Assembly (NCBI GenBank): GCA_013339895.1
Contig: JABACO010000001.1
Span: 14,449,604-14,513,603 of the forward strand
Direction of reading: 5' to 3'
DNA from: Ephydatia muelleri
Taxonomy: Eukaryota > Porifera > Demospongiae > Spongillida > Spongillidae
DNA length: 64,000 bases
Part shown: positions 25,501 through 40,500 of the stretch, piece after piece
Layout of the letters: each line of letters opens with the position of its first letter
Numbering within the stretch: position 1 is the stretch's first letter
Translations under genes and position numbers: made by a program
Notes under the pieces: model-generated
What the model saw: only the letters and a program-made list of their open reading frames with translations
Told to the model about the DNA's origin: nothing
The model's database searches: none

Positions 25501-28500
25501 TAGAGTGGTAGATGGCAAATACCAGCTTGTGTATACAATCAAGCTCTGAGGCGGTATTGTATCGTCAAAGTATCGAGAGAACTCGGATCGTGGCTGCTAT
25601 AATATATTATGAAATAGTTTACATTCCATTTGGCGCCACTTCCACTTTTACTAAGGCATTTTTCCAGATCTCTTGAAGGAACATAGCGGTGAGATGTAAT
25701 TCATCCACTGCTGTGACGTAATGGGGTCTGAGTACGCGTCATGTTGCTTTCTTCGCTGATCAGTAGTTACATGTACGTGACGATCCCCAGCCCACCCCAT
25801 GAGATCATACACACCTGCACACGAGATAGGAGAGCTGCGTTCATATGGCTACGTCTTTTTTGGTGGATCACTTCAAATTCATATTCTTGAAGCTTCTCCA
25901 GTTATAACGTGCCCCTTTACGGTTCCTTCATACTACATGATCCATTGGCGTGCGCTGCGGTCATACAGGGTTTTTCTCCTCGACACAGATACCAGCGAGA
26001 CCGTGGTCGCAGCAGAGTGAAGATGGGAAGGAACGCCTGGTGGCTTACGGGAGTCGCATACTCTCGATCCCAGACCCTCTAACCGCAGCAGCGGATGGAT
26101 TACATCACCGCTACGCGAAAACACTATTTCTTGACCAGTCGGTGCGCCATAATTAAATTTAGTCATGACACTGTCACCCGCCGCGTGTGTGAAACGTTGC
26201 GGAAGATACTGCATGTGATTAGAGAATTTGGGAACGAGTAGCGGGAGATCCATTCCTCCATCGTCGCCTGTTGAAAATTGTCGTTTAGAGCCAGTAGCCC
26301 CCCTCCCCAGTAGGAAGACTGCTCCTTCACGAAGGTTTCTATAACTAACCGCTGCACAGTGGTTTAAAACCATAGGTGATGATGACATTTTTGAACCATT
26401 AAAAAATATATATATCATTCCTTCACTATATAGATATGATGTAATCCGATGTTAATAAACTGGTGCTATTAATAACTATTACACTTTGTAAATCAAACCA
26501 TCAAAATCAAGATTTGCATAACAGGCCTTATATTACACAGGTATACCTTTTTATTTAAATTAAATGCCTAGTTATGTAGCCTTAATTAGTTTTTATACAT
26601 TTCCAAAAGAAGATTAATTAACTATTGAATATCATTTAACAGAAATCAAGCCAAATATATCAAGATTCAATACATTATAATTATATACATTTTGAGATAG
26701 AAGAGTTCAGTTTAAGCTAGAAGAGTTACAAGCACTATCATGTACATTTTGTACAGCAGCTCCTTCAGTAAAAACACATGCTAAAAGATGATTTTCCATT
26801 GACAAGCACCCACTGATACCTCCTACAACAGCTGGAGGACTCTCTTCACATGTGGAAGCTGATGATAAAGGTGTATCCAGATTTTCTTGAATTGTAGCAG
26901 GCTCATAGAAAATTTCTGTCTGGTAGGAGCGAAAAGCTTCTTTTGTATTATCTAGCTTTTTGGCTTGACTCAGCTTACTCCACTTATTCCTCAATAGACC
27001 CATACGATTGGCCCAGTGCTTTCTCAGCTTATTAACTTCCTCCTTTTTGCATAGAATGTCTTTGTCATTGATAAACAAGCCTGCAGCCTCCCAATCACTT
27101 TTAAACTTCCTTACGTAATTATCATAAGCTTCCAAATAGCAGATCTTCTCTTTTCTGCAATGCCAATGGAGACGCTTGAAGTAGTTCCGGAATACCACGC
27201 TTGCACGTTAATGTTCAAAAACCCAAGCAATCGTCGCAAAAACAAGAGTCAATTTAACGACAATAGACAAATACCCAAGCAATCGAACACAACTTCGCAA
27301 AAACAAGAGACAACTTAACGACAATAGACAAATACCCAAGCAATCGAACACAACTTCGCAAAAACATGAAACGACAACGACAATAGACAAATACGCACGC
27401 GAAAATAGCGCACAGACAGCGCAAAGCCTCATGATCAACAAAAGAACAAAGACGGTGCAAGCCGTGCCGTTTTTGTTCTTTTATGGGGGCCTGCCTGTGG
27501 TAGAGCAGCTATGCAATGCATCGCGTACGCGGCACCTACCTAGTTATTAAAGAAAGTTATTTATAAATTGGTCACCGCACATCGTGCGTTTGAACGCAAG
27601 TAGCAGAGCTAAACAAGAAATCGGTTGGAGTCGTTACGTTGGTGTTTTGGCAACACATAGGAGAATCAATGTGTATTTTTGACTTCCTACAGTACGTCCT
27701 AGAATTGTCTAGAAAAGTGCTTAAAGTTGGTAGGTAGGAAATTTTTTCGTTTTATTAACGTATAAAATGCTAATATTACCGCACGTATGATAGAAGTACC
27801 TATAACTACAGAGTGATTGGAAAGAGCAGAACAAAAGCTCTCTACTCACATACTCTACTACACAAATTTTATGTCAGATATCAAAATATGATTTAGGAAC
27901 ACAAAATGAAGTAAGTACTAATCATTATCACTTCTAGTTTGTACACCTTTCTTAATGTCTATTTGCATCCGTGTGTACACATATTAGGGTATATGTGTAC
28001 AGGGGAGCACAAATTACTTACCCTACCTTATCTTTGTAATTAATCACAATTGTAACTCCAAAATCAATACATGAGTACACAATACATTAATAATAGATGG
28101 TCAATTAAACATACAATAAAAATTGATTGTTATCTGTCAATTAAACTAATTAGAAAAGTAAATAAAACTTTAAAAAAATTATAAATCTTAGCGAGTGGTT
28201 TTGATGGAGAGAAGAGCAGGTGCGCGTGTACGCAGAACGCAGAACAAACGGCGGAAGCGCGAGTAGTAGAGGCGCGAGTACTAGTGGAGGTGTGAGTACT
28301 AGTGGAGGCGCGAGTACTAGTGGAGGCGCAAGTACTAGTGGAGGCACGAGTACTAGTGGAGGCACGAGTACTAGTGGAGGCGCAAGTACTAGTGGAGGCG
28401 CGAGTACTAGTGGAGGCACGAGTACTAGTGGAGGCGCGAGTACTAGTGGAGGCGCAAGTACTAGAGGAGGCGCAAGTACTAGTGGAGGCACGAGTACTAG

Positions 28501-31500
28501 TGGATGCACGAGTACTAGTGGAGGCGCAAGTACTAGTGGAGGCGCGAGTACTAGTGGAGGCACGAGTACTAGTGGAGGCGCGAGTACTAGTGGAGGCGCA
28601 AGTACTAGAGGAGGCGCAAGTACTAGTGGAGGCACGAGTACTAGTGGAGGCACGAGTATTAGTGGAGGCGCGAGTACTAGTGGAGGTGTGAGTACTAGTT
28701 GTGGAGGCATAGGTAGAGGAAGTGTCAGTTGCATTGTTGTTGATTTTGGATGCATATAAGTGATTTGAATTTGAATTTATTTTGCAATAAACATCATTCT
28801 TCTACATAGGACTAATTTGTGTACACCTGTACACATTTTACTGCAAAACTTTCTTGATAGAACCACATGAATAATTTCACAATACATAGTTACTATATCA
28901 TGCCCTCTATGACTTTCAAGACTTTTTTGAAAGCATAATACTACTAACGTAAAGCAATGTAATTTGTGTACAGGTGTACATAAATTAGAGATTTTGAAAG
29001 TAAAAGTGATTACTCAAAAGAAACAGCATTTTTGTAATGTACATACAAAACAAACTATATGTATAAAATTTGACTTATTGAGAATGCTCCCATCATGTTT
29101 TTTAAATCTCTCACTTTTGCAGTGTTCTGTAGTGCTGTGGATAACTGAATTATGAACAGTTATTGCAATAAGCCAAAATTAGCATATTCATGAGAAGTTT
29201 AGCCACAATTTAGCATCACCACAGGGGGTATAGATTTTCAAAAATTGTGTTAAATGCTCACTCCTGGTATGAGATATGATGCAACAAAATGAATGGGGTA
29301 ATTTGTGTACCACTGTACACACTTCAGGATGCAAATAGACATTAAACTATGTCAATTTCTTCTTTTAGTAACAAATTGGGGTTCTGCAATGAATTAAAAA
29401 ACTGTTTATTGAATAAAATGGATACATGATACCCATACCCAATGTCATCATCCTAAACCACTGTGCGCTGGTCAGGAGTAAAGCTATCGTTTTCTAGTTG
29501 GGCGTACCCGATCTTAGCGTACGGCACGCTAAGGTCGACCACGCCCGACTAGCCTAGTTCCTGGGCAGCTAACGAGATTTCATCGACATCCATATTGAGC
29601 GCGTGACTATCATGCAACAATCGACCCTTTGCATGACAGATCGGATGTGCGGACGTTAGTATTAATGGCCTCGATGGGCGATAAATGCGTTGTATGTGGT
29701 AGCTACAGGATTAAAACTAAGACGATTTCCTACTATCGTATGCCACGAAACTCTTCTCATAGAGCAGTGTGGCGCATAGGGCTTGATGGGGCCAAGTTGA
29801 AGCCATTCTCAAGAGTCTGTTTGCGTTACTTTGTTAACGGAGACAGTCGATGTGCACCATTACTAGTACAGTACCTGCACTTCTAACACCTGTGGCGATA
29901 GCTTAAAAAGATGTCTTGGCTGCAGTACTGCCAACGTTGTCGCCAATCGTGGGGTCTTCGGACAACAGTAGTGGCGATCGATGGAGGGCCTAATTTGACT
30001 ACGGTCAATGGTAGGTAAAGTCAACTGTAGAGATTCGGCACCAATAGATGGGTTCGCTTTAGTAGCGGCACCGCTACCAGGATCAGATGCTGTGTGTTCG
30101 ACAATGATTGAAGGGTTTGCTGAAGCCTCTCAATTGTATATATCTGTTGAGCGGCAGTCAAATCCTTTGTTAGACAAAGAGCAAAGTGCATCACTCCATG
30201 TTCGTACTCAAGCTCGTGAAGTGGAGGTTGAAATGGCTCAAGAAAAGTAAGGACATGCACACAGTTTAAGATTGAGTATATATATGGTGATGATAAATTG
30301 GTTGAATTGAACACAGGATTTAGATGTTATGCGATATTGCTATCATTTTTGGTCCTGCTGTTAACCAATTAGTCTTAAAATATTGGGGCAGTAACGTGTC
30401 TGAATATCCACAAAAGTATAAACGGATGATGCAAATAGACCCATTGAATCAGCTTGTCGTGACACTATAAGTAAAAAATTGAAGACAGCAGACTTGTCCT
30501 ATCGAGTTCCCTGTAAGTGCTGTTTCACGGTGTAAAGTAACTTGGATTTGTTTTATGTATCATCAGCTGAAGGAGATTGATTGGATGCTGAAGGAGATTG
30601 ATTGGATACCGTCGGTAGAGCAAGTGGCTGGCACATTGCCTGCTGTTTTTAGTGAAAAATGCCCCTCAACGTATGCTATAACTGATGGCAGTGAAAACCT
30701 TTTGGAAACACCAACAGATCTATGTATGCAATCTTCTACTTAGAGCAACTATAAGCACTACACTGCAAAATTTTTAGTTGCATGCACTCCTAATGGATGC
30801 ATATCTTACATTTCTCCTTTGTTTGTTGGGTCCATATCCGATGATGAGCTTACTCGTGCCTCTGGATTTCTTACTCAGTTGAAAGAATTGTGATAATGGC
30901 TGATCGTGGCTTTACTATTAAGGAAATGTTGCAAGTAATCGGTTAATATTCCTCCTTTTATGGAAGGCCAGCAGCAACTCTCAGCAGAAGAAAGGCAACA
31001 GGGCCGGAACATTGCGTCTTGTAGAATACATGTAGAAATAGCTATTGGCAGGATCAAAACTTTCAACATCTTAAAAACACACTACCTATATTCATAACCA
31101 CATTGGCTAATCAGATTGTTAGTGTGTGTGCATATCTGTCCAATTTGAAGACAGTCCTTCTTTCCTCTAACACCATGGGATCAGAGGATAGAATAGAAGT
31201 TGATAAATATTTTTAAAGCATAAGTGATAGTGAGGATAATGACGATAATGAAAACTAGAACACTGATTTAACTAATTTTAATTGTAATATCATATATGCG
31301 TCAAAACAGTTGTTGTGCATTGTTACAATTAGAATTTTGATAGGTCACGTATTGGAAGGCCAATTGCATGAACAGGAGTGATTATTTCTGGAGCCAAACC
31401 ATTTTCAAAGAATGTCTCGAGTTTAGGAAGTAGAATTATTTTCCAGTACTCTTCATCAAAAATCATTCTCTCTACACTTATTAATGAGAATCACCATTTG

Positions 31501-34500
31501 CTCTCACCTACTGCTAACTGCTCTTGAACTTGTGCAAAATATTTATGATTTTGCTTAAGTTTTAGTACAGGTGTGTTTTTTGTACTTTAAATAATACTGC
31601 TGCAAAAACCTGATGAATAGCCAGCCTCTAAAGGGTTGTTATTCCTATGGGAGTAAGGACGCTTGATTTCTAAATATCCATATGGATGGCTAAAATCATG
31701 GGGGTCATGGACAGAGCCATCAGGACTTGCTCCAAGATATTGATAGGTTTAACAAACTATAAACCCTGTAGATTGCACAGTGATGCCTGATTTCATCTGC
31801 TGGTGTTTGATGAGCAAGATATGCCTGAATTGCAATAGGTTCATTCTAAATTCCCCATGCAGTTGCAGCTGAAGAAAAAAGAACAAGGTTGCTGCATCTG
31901 GAGGTGTAGCGCTATTATTATGTAGAATGTCACCAAAGTGAGAAGCACTTATGTGATATCGACGAGCTGAGTACCATGGTGGACTGTGGTGTTGGCCTCC
32001 GGTGTCTTATTCTATCACCTGCAATTTATCCTTAGGTAATGCTAAACTTGATTTGAATTCTGCCGCTGAATGGAAGTAGTGATGTGCATGGTATATCAGG
32101 CTTACTGCTGATTGGCACATTTAGGTGGTTGCAATATCGTAAATCAAACAGAAGTGATATACCAAGGGATTCACCATGGACTTGCTCTAATACATGTAGA
32201 TCAGTAATAAGAGATTTAGCATTTTCTCTGAACTGTACAGGCCTAGGATCAAGTCTTCAGTAAGGCTATCTCTTGATTGTTTCATTGACTTTGATTATCA
32301 TTTTGAATGAAGACAGCAGTAGACACAGTCTGGTTAGACTATTTGGGGGAGGGGGGACGAGGCGCAAGCGCAATGCCTCGCAGGTTAAGTTTGCAATTTC
32401 TCCCTGGTTGTCATGAGCAACTGGCCGCAGTCAAGGCTATGACTGGAGTGCTGCTCCCCATGGAGCCCTCACTTACAATCAAATGGCATTAATTCCACTA
32501 TTAATAGCAGTTTGAGGTACAGTGGGTATTTTGGAGTCCACAGCTTTAGCATTGCGACTTTCCCAACCAGACAAAGGTGGCTGAATGGAGGCATTAGGAT
32601 GCAATACCTGACTGCTGGATTTTTTTTGCTTCCAATACAAGTAGGACCCATCTACATCCACAATTGGAAGTTTGTCAGTCTTATCATCTTGAAACCTTCG
32701 ATAATTATGTTTGGCAACGGTAGCGCAACAAGCTACTTATTTTGAGAGCAAACGATTCTTTTTCCAAGATGTCGATGCATTAACACCGTGGCACAAAAGC
32801 CACCATCTAAGTTCATAATATGCCGGTCCATGGAAAATAGCTCCAGGTATGTCTGACTCTGTCAAGGTCACTGTCAGCAGCATAGTTTGATCACTAGCTG
32901 GAAGATCGCCATCTGAGCGCGATGGAATCTTGGCCATTTAATTACATGTCCGCGAATGTGATACAATATCACTAGGCAATGGCTGCGGGTTTTACTCCGG
33001 ACGTGATGTTTATCGCATATCCGATGTTTCATGCAAAGGGTCCATTGTAATGAATATTCGCATGGCTGCAATCCGATTGTAGTCCAACGCCGACACCGCC
33101 CATTTTCCCCCAGATCCTTCTTCCGGGTAGCGGTGATTGACCAGCTGCGGTTAGAGGGTCTGGGACCGAGAGTATCACTAAAGCCGAGCGCACGTACAGT
33201 ATCGGGAGAAAGGAACTGCTCGCTATAGTCACCTTATTTTGTGAAACACTTTCGGCCCTGCCTTTTGGGAAGACACTGCGTTCTTTGCACGGGTTTTGTG
33301 TTTGAAAACAATTCTGGATTTGTTCGCCAACCCCAGCCTTGACGTGTGTACTTGGAAGCAGCTCGGTTACAGGTATAATTACGCATGCAAAAGTGTTGCA
33401 TTCTGACAGTTATAGCGACTTTCTTCAGTTTCAATAGGGCTAAGACGTCAATATTTTATTACTAGCTTATATGAAGTTTATTTGCCGCAGTTATTTGAAC
33501 TACTGGCATACGGGGTCTCGTCAAAGTTGCATTCATTCTTGCTCGTCATCGACAAGGAACAGATGCTTCCATGTTCTTTACTCGTTAATGTATTAACTGA
33601 TTGGTTTTTGTTAATACTCTTTGTAAGTGTAAATATACCTAATGTGCATATAGATAGGGCTAACTTTTTGTGCCAGGAGTGATCCACTATTTTTTAAACC
33701 AGTGCACGACCCAGATGGAGACATTGTTCGTTGTCGATGGGCGGAATCAGTTCGATCAGAATGCGGAGGTGTTTGCAATGCTTTACCAAATTGTACCTTG
33801 AATCCAGACACAGTGGGTGTTCAGTGTTTATCATGTTTGTGTGTGTGTGCGCCTGTATGTGTGTGTGTGTGCGCGTGTGTGTGTGTGTGGGTGAGTGGGT
33901 GGGTGGGTGGGGGGGGTGTTTGTGTATCTCACCGAAGCAGGACAAATTAATCGTATTATTTATTCAGTGCTCCGTTCCGTAGTGCGTATTAACCTACTTC
34001 GGTACAAACAGTACAGGGCAGTTTGTGGTTGCAATTCAAGTCGAGGATTATGCAAGTCTTACAGATATCATTCCACTCAGCAGTGTTCCTCTTCAGTTTG
34101 TGGTCAATGTAGTCTCAAGCATACTATGTGTGCCACCCATTTTTGTTCCACCAACACCTCTGAATGGAACTTGCATTCCTGTTTTGGCGGGTCAAACATG
34201 GAACGGAACATTATTAGCTCAGAGCCAGCCAAGTTTATCAAGGTAAGATACGAATCTGCAACGTGAACTAAATTGATCTGTTTGCTGCAACAGTGCTTGT
34301 GTCAGTGATGTATTCGTGACCGGAGCTACGCAGTTGGCTGTCACGAAGAATGCTACTCATATCTCCGTTGGGATCGCATGGATTGCGACTGCTAGCAGTC
34401 CGATGCAGGTCATTTGCTTCAATGCCACTGAAAACCATGGGTAGGTTATGAAAGAGTGCATATAACAAGTTATGCACTCATTAAATTTATACGCAATTTT

Positions 34501-37500
34501 AAAGTACAAAAAATTATAATATATCAGCGAGAGCATATTTTATACAATTGCCTTTTCATGGTTGGCTGAGATGTAAGTGGCCTTATGTATGTTATTGCGC
34601 AGAAAACAATAGCACTAAAAGCTTTGTCACAAGTGGAGCACAGAAGTGACCCCTACCTAGCATTCCTCTGCTGCCTCATTTAGTTGATTTTAGACAACTC
34701 TAAATATTCCGGCGTTAATCGGTTAATTACAAATGATCATCCTCTCTATCTTCGTCTTCCTCTTTCAGGTGTAAAATTGTTCAGTATGTACATTTAATAC
34801 ATGTGCATCTGATTTTAGATGCTATCGCTTAGAGTTGACAAGATTAACTAGCAGTACCATGCGTGTAAATTTTGCGTTGCAGTCAGACTTGACTTAAATA
34901 CGCAATTTAATATCGCAACCTAATTGTGCTGTTAGATTGTTCAGGTTTGCTTGCATGCGTAAGTATTGACAATAATATATCATTGAGCGATGCGCGGTTC
35001 GAGCAATAAATGCAATTTTTTTTTTACAACTCTACTCCGCACACAACGTTACGCTTAGATTTACTTCAGCCTTCGTAGCAATTCAGCCAAAACAGATGAT
35101 GCATGTCACTAGACATCGATAATAGGGCACTCTATTTTTTTTGCAAACCGAGTGCCCTATTATTGATTTCTAGTGACATGCATCAATCTGTTTTTGCTGT
35201 GTAGTATCTATTCAAAATGGCGGCGTAGTTACATAAACGTGACAAAATTTTACAAACTATAAACGCTTCAATCACATCCTAAGCATAGACGAGCAATAGA
35301 AACATTGTGTAACATACCAGGCACAAAATTATCTTATCCGCCATCGTCCGCATTTTTGCTTTCAAAAACGACCCTCTTTAGACCATTAACTGAACTCTCC
35401 CGCTCGACAGCTACTACTTTTATATTTTCAAGCTTGAGTTTCTACGCGTCATATGCGAAATCTAAGCGCTAGACTACCCTAGCATGGTAATACACTGTAC
35501 ATGTAGGTATGACTGATGTACAAATCCGTACGTTAGCATTAGTAGACTGTCACAGTGATTTGCAAATGTCATAATGATGTAATCGAACATACTTGTCGAC
35601 ATATTGTAAAGATCAGGTACACATGTTTTCTTGTATAGGCTGCCTTAACCTCCCTGAGAAAACAATGCAAGTCACAGACAAATCTCTACTAGAACAATGT
35701 AATATCTTATAGTACAAGAGCTCCACCATTATCTTAGAGTGGAGGAACGCATTATATAGTAGATATTTTGGGTGCTTAGAAGGCAAAGGTTTTTAATGAA
35801 TATCATAGGAATATCAATCTATGGATGTACATTGTGCAAGTTAGACAAATATAAACAAATTTGTTATTAAAACTGATTACCTTTAATATGTATAAAAATA
35901 AAATCCCGTACAATGATGTACGGCATTTAATTAATTGAAGGATTTATAGCCTTCACAACACTAACCTGATTGTATCAATTAAAACTGTTGCTATTGTTTA
36001 CTAACATGAGTAAACATGCATAAACTACCTGATAAACATGCATATTGTGTTCTTCACCTGTAAATGTTTTATCCAAAAGAGCAGTACCACTTACAAATGA
36101 AATGGTTCATAGTGTTCAAGTCTGTGTTTGAAGAATCTTTGCTGACAGTTAGCGAAGGTCAAAGTGGTTCATTTTGAGTGACTCTTTGTCGAAATCAAAT
36201 ACAATGCGTCATAGCAATAGCAAATAACTCTCTATTAGCCTATTGCAAAGGGACATCCTCACAATTGGCAATCCATCCTAAATGCCATCCTTACATCTTA
36301 CAAGTGCTAACCGTCAATCTGTATGGTGTGAAAAGACACAGCACGTGATTAGTGATTAAATACCATTCTAAACGTTTAGCTTACGACACTGATCTTGAGT
36401 AGCGAAGTGTGTCAGCACCTTAGCCGTCCATAGTTATAGAAGGTGAGGTGAGTTCAGTTGCCTCAGAATAACCTTGTCATCTGAGACTGCAAAATGTGTT
36501 CCTGACAGCGTGCTTTTTGCGTTTTTGCAATATCAATCACAAGGCGCATTCTAAAAACGTCACCATTGGCAACAAATATGCATCCTTCATGTCCTAATCA
36601 CTTTTCATTTCAACATTGTGCTATTTCGATCGTACATTACAGGGGTTATGTAATTGCAAAGTGGCAGTTACATGTATAAGCTTTTTTGAGAGGTCCTTTC
36701 CACCAAGAGTATTAGCCCTCTTTATCAACTTCATGAATGATGTAAGGTCATGACCATTGTCACTGCTTGCTTTCATCAACATGTGCAATATTTATCATGT
36801 TTCTCTTCAGTACATGATCCCCAACCTTGAAGTTAATGTTACTGTGTCGTACTGCACTTTCTGACAATGTTGGGCTGTTTATAATTTCAATGAACTTGTT
36901 AGAATTGCAACAGAATGAGCTGCATGCTCCACTACCTTCTTTTTAAATGGCATGCTAGTGACACTATATATGGAATAGATGCACCAGTTTCTTCATGACG
37001 TTGCAGCTATCTGGGTGGTACTAGACTACATCTCTGGATACATTACTGGGAAGGGGGTACTTTATTGAAGCATGAATTTTGATTGATAAGAAAACATCAT
37101 TGCATCTAGATATTCATTCTAATCACCACTGTCAGTGTACTTTATTAAAACCTTAGTCACTGTTCATTTAATCTTCTCATAGCACATGCATTTGTCTGCC
37201 TTTTAGAACAGCAATCAGTGCAGGTGACAAGATACCTGTATGGATTTGTGTATACCACATACTATTCAAATAGCAAAAGGAATGTACTGAAAAAGTTGTC
37301 TTCATAAAGAAAAAAGTTTTATTGCAATGGAAATTGCATGATTTAATTATAAATTTATCATTCCCTTTGAACTACACAAGTAAAATATCACATTTGAGTC
37401 CTTTTGATACACTAAATAAAGCTGACTGACCGCTCATATTGAAGTTGTAAACAATTGCTAAAAAAAGAGTAAGCTACTATAAGAACTAGAAGGGTAATGA

Positions 37501-40500
37501 CGAATGATGAAATACAAATTTAGTTATGCTAAATGGAAACAAGCTCAAGAACTAACAACAATTATGTGACTGTACAACCTTACTAAAGTACACTGACTGT
37601 CTGATTAATTTCTAAGAGCTCTCACAGCCATCATATATGCTCCACCACCTTCATATCAATTGCCTTTTAGTGCTTCACTGCAGTAAATGGCAATGAGTGC
37701 AATGGACGCCGCCCACTCATTGGAATCGTTTCCGCGAAAAGGGACCTAATGCATACATTATATGATTTCCAGTACGTCCAATAGAAATGTAACACTTGCG
37801 TTGAAATGTATGGCTAATTTAAAATTCAGAGCCTTACAACTCAATGACAGATACTCCGATTCTCAATGCGTAAGAAGCAATGTGTAGAGGACATTTCATA
37901 ATTCTAGAATATTTTTAAAAAAATCATGATAGACCATGCATTAGGTCCTTTCGCGGAAAAGATCCCAATTATTGAAGATGGTTGCAGACAAAGGATTTAC
38001 TTCAATTTGGCCTGAAGTATGTAGATGTGTTAATCTGTGCACTGCTCCCATATTAAGACTGCAGTGTGGAGCTGAAAACTGTATTTGTCCATTACTAGAA
38101 ATTTGTGTGGTTTAAAGTATTGAAGAATGGATCTTCTGTGTGTACAGTTGTGAAGGACTGTATGGGAACCAGTCCTCCTTGTACATATGCAAGGACAATA
38201 GCCTGAGTACCCTGAATCGAGGTGTTGATTAATTCCATTCGCTGGAGGCTCAACACCATTGAAGAGTCTAGAAGGCCACTGTCTTTTGTGTGCATTGTTT
38301 ATCTGGCCACTGGGCCTTACTAACTTGGGTGTGTATATAAGGACATGTATCAGTAAGTGAGGGAGCTTTTTTCTGTGCTTTATTCGTAAGTTGATAACTA
38401 TTGAGCTTTGCTACTGCGCTGGCCGTGCGTACTTCTACTGGACTGACCTTGGACCGTGACAACAGAATATGAATGATTAGAAATTATTGGTGTAACATTG
38501 AGAATTAAAGCATGTCAAGTGATCTTCCATTTGCCAGCATTGTAATGTCTGTCATGCTTTGAAACATATTGTACATGTAATGCATTAGGTCTGAATATGT
38601 ATAGCTGCGTTGAGAACATTCAAAACCCATTTGATGCACCACATATACTTTGCATGTAGGTACACTGTAGATATCAGCAACCCTAAAGGTAGAGTTTGTC
38701 ACACAAAATACTTATAACTTTTTTCTACGTTGTGAATAAATAGCTGAATTGGACCAACTATCTTTCCAAATTTGCAATTCTGTTCTTTATATAACACCCC
38801 TGAGTCACATACAGAGGATCCATTTATCAATACTTCAAACCACAAAAATAGCCCCATCCTTTTATGCTTTTCTCAGCATTGATTATAGTACAAGTAATCT
38901 GGCACACATAACGCTCTTAACAAAATTACACTGAATGTCTAATGATCAAAGCTCTCTTGGTTGGATTATAATTAAGAGAATGTCAATTGCCCACTATGGA
39001 AGCAGTATTTACTGCCACGTGCACACTACTGTGATTATACTTACATATCATTCTTAATCTCTTGCAGTTTGAAGTGCTTCAAGCCACTACAAATTCCCAG
39101 TATTCATTTTTCTACAAAGAATCAGTATACTAATTAATCACAGTGCTATAGAGTATATTCCCATGCCCAGTAGTGCAACTGAAGGCATTTTTAAGTTGAA
39201 GATTATAACAAACTGTTATCATGTAAATTATACTTTGCACTTTATTACATACAGTGTATCATCGGCTGTACAGTGTATAACACTTCTTGTGATGAAAAGT
39301 AAGTACACTACATGCTGGGTGCACAGAAAAGTCAGCTTTTAATCTCACAATGAAACACTGTCTCTGCAGATTCTAGTGGAATTGATATCAAGGTTCTATC
39401 TGATAATGTGTTGAAAATAAACTGGACGTACACCAAACCTGCACAATTCGGATTCAACATATCTGTGTATGAAGTGATGAACAATACTATGGACGTGCGT
39501 GTGGTGAAAACCACTCGGATGGACTCTTGTTCTCAATCCACACAGTTCAATGGACTAGGTGAATGATGCACAGTAGCGCAGCTTGGGTGATAAATTATTT
39601 GCTACAATTGCCAAATTTTACAGATGGAGGAACCCCATATCAGGTAATAATCAATGGAATGAACGAGCAATATGGAACCTCTGAATCCATAGTATCATCA
39701 ACTTTTTTCTTAAGTCAAAAAGGTATTTACGCAAGACATTATAACGTTTCTTCACACATCCACGTACTCCTCTAATTAAATGTACATTATCATCTTCCCT
39801 ACTCACATTGTTTAGTTCCAGTTGTACCACCACATGGAATAGACAAAATGATTCTGTCTGATTACGTTATCTTGTTGAAATGGTCCCAGCCAACGCTGAC
39901 GAATGCAAGAGGGTTTGTGATTGGTTATTCACTGATCTACTCATGCGTCAAGAGCGGCTCCATTGAACTGAAGCTTTACGAAGTCACTGAGGAGTACTTT
40001 TATTATTTTCGGACAGTTAATGATTCGGCAGTCACGTGCAGTGTGGCAGTGTGCGCGAAAACGATAGCTGGATGTGGGCCACTTAGTGAGCCAGTAATAG
40101 TCCAAGGTAATGGCGCATGTAAATACAATACTCTACATTTTTTATGTGCCACTGTTCTGATAAACAAAAGACTTGTATGATATACAAATTTATCTATAAG
40201 GGTGTCGTAATTTGTATGTGTTAATAAATAAGACATGTTTGTCTATTTAGATAACATTTTTGCAAAATGTAACATGTAGCATTCTATCCAGTCTCGAGTC
40301 TCCAAACTTCATTTCCATAATGACGTAATGCATAAGTCTATAGAACGAGCGTGAATGTAATATACCCCGCTGTTGTGACGGTCTTGAGTTTGGCGACGAG
40401 ACTATAACCCATCACCAAAACTAATCCTATATTTAACTAATCATTTTTCGAAAGAGAAGTTATAAAAATATAGTTCTTACATGTACGTTCAACAGCACGC

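Larger units (their letters stand above)
29618..33047 (+). mobile_element. ISL2EU-like DNA transposon, decayed
   Basis: About 3.4 kb. Inverted ends include GACCCTTTGCATGACAGATC (left) against GACCCTTTGCATGAAACATC (right, reversed), with further matching CGGATRTGCG. Two convergent genes lie inside: a THAP-DDE transposase (+) and a SAP/YqaJ-like protein (-). A THAP transposase with a YqaJ gene is the known layout of the ISL2EU superfamily. Exact outer ends and TSD are not resolved. It lies in intron 3 of the receptor gene. Confidence 0.7.

Noticed and set aside
25933-26418. A 161-codon minus-strand frame
   Set aside because: Runs through a half-copy of a dispersed hairpin element and shows no domain.
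28150-28759. Open frames of 129-201 codons on both strands
   Set aside because: They are by-products of an 18-bp stop-free tandem repeat, with no domain and no support for expression.
33694-33945. His/Thr-rich minus-strand frame
   Set aside because: Translation of the antisense of a GT microsatellite.
33702-33982. Longer reading frames running past exon 4 into GT repeats
   Set aside because: The donor at 33813 and the acceptor before 33983 restore the conserved ectodomain, and the extra residues are microsatellite translation.
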